Shown in pieces: positions 59,252 through 64,000 of a stretch of DNA of 64,000 nt; position 1 is the stretch's first letter; each line of letters opens with the position of its first letter. This DNA is from Ruminococcus sp. (lineage in GTDB: Bacteria; Bacillota; Clostridia; Oscillospirales; Ruminococcaceae). A model generated the notes under the pieces. It did no database searches and had not been told where the DNA came from. It saw only the letters and a program-made list of their open reading frames with translations. A program made the position numbers and the translations under genes. The DNA lies in the NCBI GenBank assembly GCA_017961625.1, contig JAGCWY010000133.1:1-64000 (forward strand), written 5' to 3'.

Positions 59252-59677
59252 ATGTATTGTAAAGTATGCGGCTACGGCGGTGAAACGAAAGAAGCCTGTC
59301 CGAGGTGTGGTGCAACTGGCACTGACCTTATAGACATACCTGCTCTTGCACAGGGACCTGCTTACGAGCCTGATGAACTTGATCTGACACGAGACGAAGT
59401 AGGTTTCACACACCCTAATCTCCATGTCAGAATGGATAAACATATTGAGGGTGTATACAGGGCAATAAATTATCCTCCGAGCTATGATGTCAGACCTACC
59501 GAATTTACGATCGACAGGGAAAATAAAAAGATAGTGGAGTATAACGGGGAGCAGGCTTCGCCTAAAATTTCCATTCTTTTTCCTGAAAACGGGATCACCA
59601 CGATAGGTTCAGGGGCATTTGCCGGTAAAGATGTATATTTTGTTGATATCCCCGAGGGGTTCACAAAAATAGAGTAA
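59252..59677 (+). CDS. Zinc-ribbon protein with BspA-LRR end
   Basis: 141 aa. The N-terminus carries CKVC...CPRC, a zinc ribbon. The C-terminus 'FPENGITTIGSGAFAGKDVY' is a BspA-type LRR unit like those on the fibre genes. An unusual combination; a tail-tip adaptor is likely. Confidence 0.7.
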   Translation: MYCKVCGYGGETKEACPRCGATGTDLIDIPALAQGPAYEPDELDLTRDEVGFTHPNLHVRMDKHIEGVYRAINYPPSYDVRPTEFTIDRENKKIVEYNGEQASPKISILFPENGITTIGSGAFAGKDVYFVDIPEGFTKIE

Positions 59678-59716
59678 AAGGGGAAAGAGGTATTTCAAGG
59701 AAAGCGAGTGATCGTT

Positions 59717-59833
59717 GTGAAATATTTGTTTCTTTTAGTTAACATAGGTATATTCATATTTGCCCCTGCAGTTCTTCTTATCTGCATTATCGGGGGCAGA
59801 GAGAAACGGAGTGATACGAATGGCAATATATGA
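59717..59833 (+). CDS. Small membrane peptide, 38 aa
   Basis: GTG 59717 (or 59708 after AAGGAAAG) to TGA 59831. One strong membrane helix ('FLLVNIGIFIFAPAVLLICI') and a basic end. It overlaps the start of the next gene by 14 nt. Possible holin-like or coupling peptide. Confidence 0.48.
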   Translation: MKYLFLLVNIGIFIFAPAVLLICIIGGREKRSDTNGNI

Positions 59834-60863
59834 AGTTAATACATGGGCGGCGGCTATGGCAGCTTTGGTGACAGAAGGTCAGGGTACATGGGGTGACTCT
59901 GTTATAAAGCTTACAGATGACATAGATTTGAATGATGAAGCTCCCGAGGGTAGTGCTACATCGGTTACAAAGGACGGCAGTACAGGTACACTTACAATAG
60001 ATGGAACTGCAACAGGCAAAGAGCGTTATGAGGTGCGTAATCTGAGAAATGTAGTCGGCGGTTCATCAGCTATAATCACCATAGGTGGCTCTCTTTCAAA
60101 CACACATACATTAAAATTCAAGAATATAGACTTTGTAAATCTTCTCATATCAGGCGCAGCATTTCTTGCAAGGGGTGTCAGCAATATTGGATTAGTCGTT
60201 ATTTTTGAAAACTGTCGTTTTGTTGGTACAAGAAGCGGAGCGGACTGCTATCTGTATAACAGCTATCAGAATATAACTCTGACTTCATGCTTTGTGAATC
60301 TGCCGTGGCAGGGTCTCGGACAAACTGATTTGAGCTGTACATCTCTTATACCTAAGATTACAAGCAGTAGTATTACAAGTTCTGCTGTAGCAAACTATTG
60401 TTGGTTTCGTGAACATTACACAGGCTGGCAGATAAAAGATAAGGCAGGATATGATAGTGCAGATTGTTATGTGTGGTCATGCAGCTTTTTCAGATGTTCG
60501 GGATGCTATATCGACGGTGATATGAAAGTTGGTGCATACAACACAACAGCCTTTACAACTTCTGGTATCGGTGATATTCTGTGGCGTAAGAATGAAGCCA
60601 GCTACACTCCGTCTGCTATGAATGTGTTTGATGCATCTATTGACTGTGGTTCATTTAACAATGTCAAGTATGGCTGGTGGTATGGTCTGTATGTGCAGAG
60701 AGCACATAAGTCAAATGGTACTCCTATCACTATTGATTTAGCGACTGATGCAGGTCCAAGCTTGCCATCGTCTGCAAGAAAACCTCTGTTGGCTACTGTA
60801 GAACAATCCAAAGATGCTCAGTGGCTGTATGAGAATGGTTTTGATATCGTTATACCTGATTAA
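59820..60863 (+). CDS. Beta-helix receptor-binding-like protein
   Basis: 347 aa from ATG 59820. The pattern of short strands ('LKFKNIDFVNLLISGAAFLA') fits a parallel beta-helix. The end 'LLATVEQSKDAQWLYENGFD' is the same terminal motif as in the protein at 53954, so the two are members of one family and may compete for or co-occupy tail-tip sites. Confidence 0.7.
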   Translation: MAIYEVNTWAAAMAALVTEGQGTWGDSVIKLTDDIDLNDEAPEGSATSVTKDGSTGTLTIDGTATGKERYEVRNLRNVVGGSSAIITIGGSLSNTHTLKFKNIDFVNLLISGAAFLARGVSNIGLVVIFENCRFVGTRSGADCYLYNSYQNITLTSCFVNLPWQGLGQTDLSCTSLIPKITSSSITSSAVANYCWFREHYTGWQIKDKAGYDSADCYVWSCSFFRCSGCYIDGDMKVGAYNTTAFTTSGIGDILWRKNEASYTPSAMNVFDASIDCGSFNNVKYGWWYGLYVQRAHKSNGTPITIDLATDAGPSLPSSARKPLLATVEQSKDAQWLYENGFDIVIPD

Positions 60864-60877
60864 AGGAGTGATAGTCT

Positions 60878-61513
60878 ATGCCGACAGCTAATGCATGGTC
60901 TCTTACTTCCGATGGCAGACTTGAAATAGCAGGCAAAACACCTGAGAGCAGCATATCCTATGACTATACCCATAAGTCAGAATATGCATGGTACATGAAC
61001 AGGCAGCAGGCCATAAGTGCAGAAGCTGTACCTGCTCCACTCGGTTGGAGCGCTCCGTATCCTTATGGTGTGTGGTATATGCAATCTGATAGTGTGCTTC
61101 ATGCCAGTGGTATGCCTGACAGATTAAGGTGGTCAAGACCTTACCCTGCTACGGTATGGTATTTTGATGAAGAGCTTGATCACGTTTTCAATTCCATGAT
61201 ACCATTAGAACTTATACCTCCTCCCGAACTTCCAGGCGCTTTTGAGGGCTGTGAAGATCTGCACTTTGTCAGAATACCGAAGTCAGTAAAGAAAATAGGC
61301 AATCACGCTTTTATGGGTACTGCTCTTGAGTGTGTTATGATCTCAAAAAGCTGCCGCTATTCGTTCAATTCATTTCCTCAGAATTGTGAGATACTATTTT
61401 ATGAGGATATGTATGATATAAACTACGAGGAATATATTTTCGGAGTGAATAACTATAGAAGAACGGATATATTCGTACCTGAGTCTGAGGAAGACACAAG
61501 TGAGATACCATAA
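60878..61513 (+). CDS. Tail-tip protein with BspA-LRR cap
   Basis: 211 aa. Trp/Pro/Tyr-rich first half ('GWSAPYPYGVWYMQSDSVLH' repeated in variant form). The cap 'IPKSVKKIGNHAFMGTALEC' plus 'CRYSFNSFPQNCEILFY' has the same arrangement as the cap of the fibre at 54966. AAGGAG upstream. Confidence 0.7.
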   Translation: MPTANAWSLTSDGRLEIAGKTPESSISYDYTHKSEYAWYMNRQQAISAEAVPAPLGWSAPYPYGVWYMQSDSVLHASGMPDRLRWSRPYPATVWYFDEELDHVFNSMIPLELIPPPELPGAFEGCEDLHFVRIPKSVKKIGNHAFMGTALECVMISKSCRYSFNSFPQNCEILFYEDMYDINYEEYIFGVNNYRRTDIFVPESEEDTSEIP

Positions 61514-61519
61514 TAATAG

Positions 61520-61550
61520 CAGCTTCTGCACAAAGCAGGAGCTGTTTTTT
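61520..61550 (+). terminator. Rho-independent terminator
   Basis: CAGCTTCTGC/GCAGGAGCTG (one mismatch) followed by a T run, just before late-promoter copy 10. Confidence 0.87.
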
Positions 61551-61557
61551 ATATATT

Positions 61558-61570
61558 AACCTTGTATATG
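61558..61570 (+). promoter_or_regulatory. Late-promoter motif copy 10
   Basis: AACCTTGTATATG, 47 nt upstream of the ATG at 61605. Confidence 0.64.
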
Positions 61571-61604
61571 GGTAAGACTAAACATCATGCGAGGTGATTA
61601 CCAG

Positions 61605-62525
61605 ATGTTCAGAATCGACAGGAATATGCGTATCGACCATAATGTTCGGTTCAATATATTAGACAGGGCAACAGGTACGCTTGTAAGGAGCTATGAAGGT
61701 CATAATCAGGCTACCAATTCTATGCTCACCGGCATAGCCCATTATCTCTGCGGTGACGGTGTGCTCAATCAGGGATTTGATATGCTCAGCAGTCTGCTCC
61801 CGAGATACATATCACTCGGTACAATGGGTCTTATGAACCAGGATGAGGACGAGGAACATCTTCCGGCAGGTATAAGCGGTTATGGTGAAGAGCCGCAAGG
61901 CGAGGAAGAAACTGCCGAAGCTTATGAAATAAGACGTTTCCGCAGTTATATGCAGCAGATGCCGAGTTACGGAGCAGACGGCTACTACACAAATACTTCA
62001 ATGAATAACAGTCGTCCGTATCTTGGTCTCGGACCTGCTTTCCAGTACAGGGAAACGACTTCCGTTATAGACTGTGAGCTTGTAAGTCCGACGTTTCCGA
62101 GAGCTCAGATATCATACAGGAGCATTACCCCCGAGGACAGGTCGGAAACTCCTGAGACTATAGATATCATTTATTCTGCAATGATATCCACCGGGGCACT
62201 TGCTCAGTTCAGGGAGCCTGACAAGGACTATATCTTCATAACCGAAGCAGGTCTGTGGTCTACCCCCGTTTACTCTTCTGACCCGTCAGAAAGCCCTCAG
62301 ACCATAGGCAGAGGTCTGCTTGCCGGCTACCGTATAGCTCCGCCAAGCGAGAATGACTGGGATATGAGTATCCCTGCCAATCGTCAGCTGCTTAAAAGTC
62401 AGGTGATACGTGTGGGTATCAATCAGGTCGTACAGGTCATCTGGAAGATACAGATAGGTTCTATGAGCCAGCTCACATCAAGGATATATGATACTTCCAT
62501 ATATATCGGAAAGGGGGAGACCTGA
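61605..62525 (+). CDS. Structural (tail/head) protein, 306 aa
   Basis: ATG 61605 after GAGGTG. N-terminal 'FNILDRATGTLVRSYEGHNQ' is a beta-strand pattern found in phage structural proteins. The protein has long beta stretches and an acidic loop (about 85-105). Last base overlaps the next start. Exact role unknown. Confidence 0.68.
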   Translation: MFRIDRNMRIDHNVRFNILDRATGTLVRSYEGHNQATNSMLTGIAHYLCGDGVLNQGFDMLSSLLPRYISLGTMGLMNQDEDEEHLPAGISGYGEEPQGEEETAEAYEIRRFRSYMQQMPSYGADGYYTNTSMNNSRPYLGLGPAFQYRETTSVIDCELVSPTFPRAQISYRSITPEDRSETPETIDIIYSAMISTGALAQFREPDKDYIFITEAGLWSTPVYSSDPSESPQTIGRGLLAGYRIAPPSENDWDMSIPANRQLLKSQVIRVGINQVVQVIWKIQIGSMSQLTSRIYDTSIYIGKGET

Positions 62526-63256
62526 TGGCTAAGGTGTATGATGAAACGTATTCCGACAGCAGCGGAACAGAACGCATACGTCAGAGAATGCTTACCTATG
62601 ATTACTGGGATCATGTAGAATACGGGCAGACTATATCTATAAGCGGTACTGCATACAAATTCACGAAGTTTTATCTTGATGCGGCAGAAACTGTGTGTAT
62701 TGCAGTGGGTGAGCCATATGAGCTTCCCCGTTCCTACTCTATCATTTTTCAGATCAACAACGAGTTTGATACCGATGATATCCTAAATCCCAATTATCAG
62801 AACGGCAGACTGTTCATGGTAGAGAACAATACGGGTATGTTTGCCTGCACAATGCCTGCCGAGTCTGACGGCAAGATACCCAACGGTTTCTTTGTAGCAC
62901 AGGCTCTTTCGCAGGACGGTCAGAACAATGTGCAGAATGTAGCCGGCAGATTTTTTGGAAACGGCTCAAATGTAGACGTAAATACAAAGACATATGAGTT
63001 TATAGGCTATATACTGTATGTCACCGGGGAGACCTTCGGCGAAGGCGTTAAGATACAGAAGAATTTCAATGCGAGCTACGGGCAGGGATACAACTGCCTG
63101 CTCCCACTTATCGGAGCAGATGCCGGCATACCGTCAGGAATATTCTATCCTTTGCAGCTTGAGACCGACTACAAAGATGTGCTGACACTCCGTATGAACG
63201 GAAAAACCTTTTATTTATGTGGCAATGCTGCCATCATAGATTATTTCGACCAGTGA
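62525..63256 (+). CDS. Structural protein, 243 aa
   Basis: Starts on the stop of the previous gene (TGATGG). Beta-rich with 'YGQTISISGTAYKFTKFYLD'. Co-expressed with the preceding structural gene, probably a partner in the same tail or capsid substructure. No family recognised. Confidence 0.66.
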   Translation: MAKVYDETYSDSSGTERIRQRMLTYDYWDHVEYGQTISISGTAYKFTKFYLDAAETVCIAVGEPYELPRSYSIIFQINNEFDTDDILNPNYQNGRLFMVENNTGMFACTMPAESDGKIPNGFFVAQALSQDGQNNVQNVAGRFFGNGSNVDVNTKTYEFIGYILYVTGETFGEGVKIQKNFNASYGQGYNCLLPLIGADAGIPSGIFYPLQLETDYKDVLTLRMNGKTFYLCGNAAIIDYFDQ

Positions 63257-63265
63257 GGTGACGAT

Positions 63266-63595
63266 ATGGAAGAAACTGTATTCACATCGGCAGGTGTGCT
63301 CGATCTGCTGTCTCAGATAGATGAACTTCGTGACTACGATATACATCTTGACGATAATAACGGTAATATCTCCCTTACTATCGGTGAGACCACATACAAG
63401 ATAGCAGAACCTGAGGAAGTCATAGAAGTTCCCGAAGAGGTCGTGGCTGAGATATCGGATATAGCCGATGAAGCTGTCGGCAGTATAGCCGGAGAGCCTG
63501 AGCCTGTGGAATCGGGACTTATAAAAGAAGCACTCAAAACTCTGCTTGTAGGCGGTGCAGTAAGGCTTGCCGCCAAAATACTGGAAGGTAGGTAA
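63266..63595 (+). CDS. Unknown protein, 109 aa, before protease
   Basis: Acidic N-terminal two-thirds with many Glu/Val and a basic/hydrophobic C-terminal helix ('LIKEALKTLLVGGAVRLAAK'). GAGGTG upstream. Its place before the prohead protease is where small core/scaffold proteins occur. Confidence 0.66.
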   Translation: MEETVFTSAGVLDLLSQIDELRDYDIHLDDNNGNISLTIGETTYKIAEPEEVIEVPEEVVAEISDIADEAVGSIAGEPEPVESGLIKEALKTLLVGGAVRLAAKILEGR

Positions 63596-63601
63596 TGCTG
63601 C

Positions 63602-64000
63602 ATGGCTGATTCTGTAAAGAATAAAAATATACTCGGTACGTATGAGGGCGAAGCTCTCGATACGAATATAACGAACCTCAACGGTCTCGACATCACAAGA
63701 GATGTTATTGAGAACGTTCTTGCTTCCGATGAATACCAGAAAGGTATTGAGGCAAAGTGGTATCTCGGATATCTCGGACACCCGGAAGACCCACTCTGCG
63801 CTGATTTCAAGAATGCCTGCATCACGATGACGGATATGAGTATTGATGATGACGGCAAGGTATACGCTAAGTTCGATCTGCTCGATACTCCCGTGGGACG
63901 TATAGTGAAGACTATGCAGGAAGCAGGCGTGGTATTCGGTATCTCAATAAGAGGAGCAGGTGATATCGTAGGCAGTTCGGTAGACCCCGATACTTTTATG
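63602..64000 (+). CDS. Prohead protease, partial
   Basis: The first 133 residues are in the window. 'GYLGHPEDP' (His) and 'GVVFGISIRGAGDI' (Ser) are the HxP and GxSxRG motifs of T4 gp21-type prohead serine proteases. It cleaves scaffold and capsid precursors during maturation; the major capsid gene is expected just beyond the right edge. Confidence 0.85.
   Translation, partial: MADSVKNKNILGTYEGEALDTNITNLNGLDITRDVIENVLASDEYQKGIEAKWYLGYLGHPEDPLCADFKNACITMTDMSIDDDGKVYAKFDLLDTPVGRIVKTMQEAGVVFGISIRGAGDIVGSSVDPDTFM

Larger units (their letters stand above)
6117..63960. repeat. Hyper-abundant octamer GGAGCAGG
   Basis: By eye I count 54 copies of GGAGCAGG and 29 of CCTGCTCC on the plus strand (about 83; a few may be missed), against about 2 expected for a random octamer counted on both strands. 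Examples: 6117, 7980, 9638, 11237, 11243, 20335, 31212, 36241, 44087, 53327, 63953, and complement at 9209, 13397, 28181, 37728, 61031. None occurs before 6117. They fall in all three codon phases (Glu-Gln, Gly-Ala-Gly, Leu-Leu and others) and in non-coding DNA, so the selection is on DNA or RNA, not protein. Confidence 0.85.

Overview
The window looks like part of the genome of a large contractile-tailed phage (myovirus) infecting a Gram-positive, probably Clostridia-like gut or rumen host. The evidence is strong AGGAGG-type ribosome binding sites, TTGACA-17-TATAAT promoters, mid-range GC, and a full myovirus set: small and large terminase, portal, tail sheath, tail tube, tape measure, baseplate wedge and hub proteins, tail lysins, fibres and a prohead protease at the right edge. 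No rRNA, tRNA or classical host genes were seen.

Layout. 1-2.3 kb: a coiled-coil repeat gene and a parAB partition operon on the minus strand. 2.3-3.0 kb: a long structured, apparently non-coding segment. 3.0-15.7 kb: late genes (unknown small proteins, terminase with a mini-intein, a ligase-like pseudoenzyme, portal, neck proteins, sheath). 15.7-29.6 kb: an accessory island of small genes (YopX-like, zinc-finger, membrane, ParB-fold, radical SAM, HTH) that also carries a TnpB-like gene and its RNA arrays. 29.7-40.9 kb: tail tube, chaperones, tape measure and first baseplate genes, interrupted by a small type I toxin-antitoxin-like locus. 40.9-44.0 kb: a second AT-richer island (MazG-like, DUF551-like, HTH, two methyltransferase 5' remnants). 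44.1-53.9 kb: baseplate hub, lysins and wedge. 54-63.6 kb: receptor-binding/fibre genes, interrupted by a minus-strand DUF3791/DUF3990 operon. 63.6 kb on: prohead protease.

The outstanding feature is at 23.17-25.57 kb. A TnpB/Cas12f-like protein has lost two of three RuvC catalytic acidic residues. It is followed by three copies of a structured RNA scaffold (about 110-125 nt). Each scaffold is followed by its own array of very short repeats (core TGAG, TAAG or CAAG) spaced mostly 20-32 nt. The loop of the first hairpin of each scaffold (GCTCAG, GCTTAG, ACTTGA) is complementary to the repeat core of its own array and changes with it. I read this as a CRISPR-like, multi-guide derivative of a TnpB omega-RNA system with a built-in anti-repeat, probably for binding rather than cutting; this function is inference.

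Genome-wide signals: the octamer GGAGCAGG (or its complement) occurs about 83 times by eye, roughly 40 times the random expectation. A motif AACCTT(A/G)TATAT precedes at least nine late transcription starts and is probably the phage late promoter, while accessory genes use canonical sigma-A promoters. A conserved structured leader occurs three times, before the terminase genes, before a neck gene and before the accessory island.
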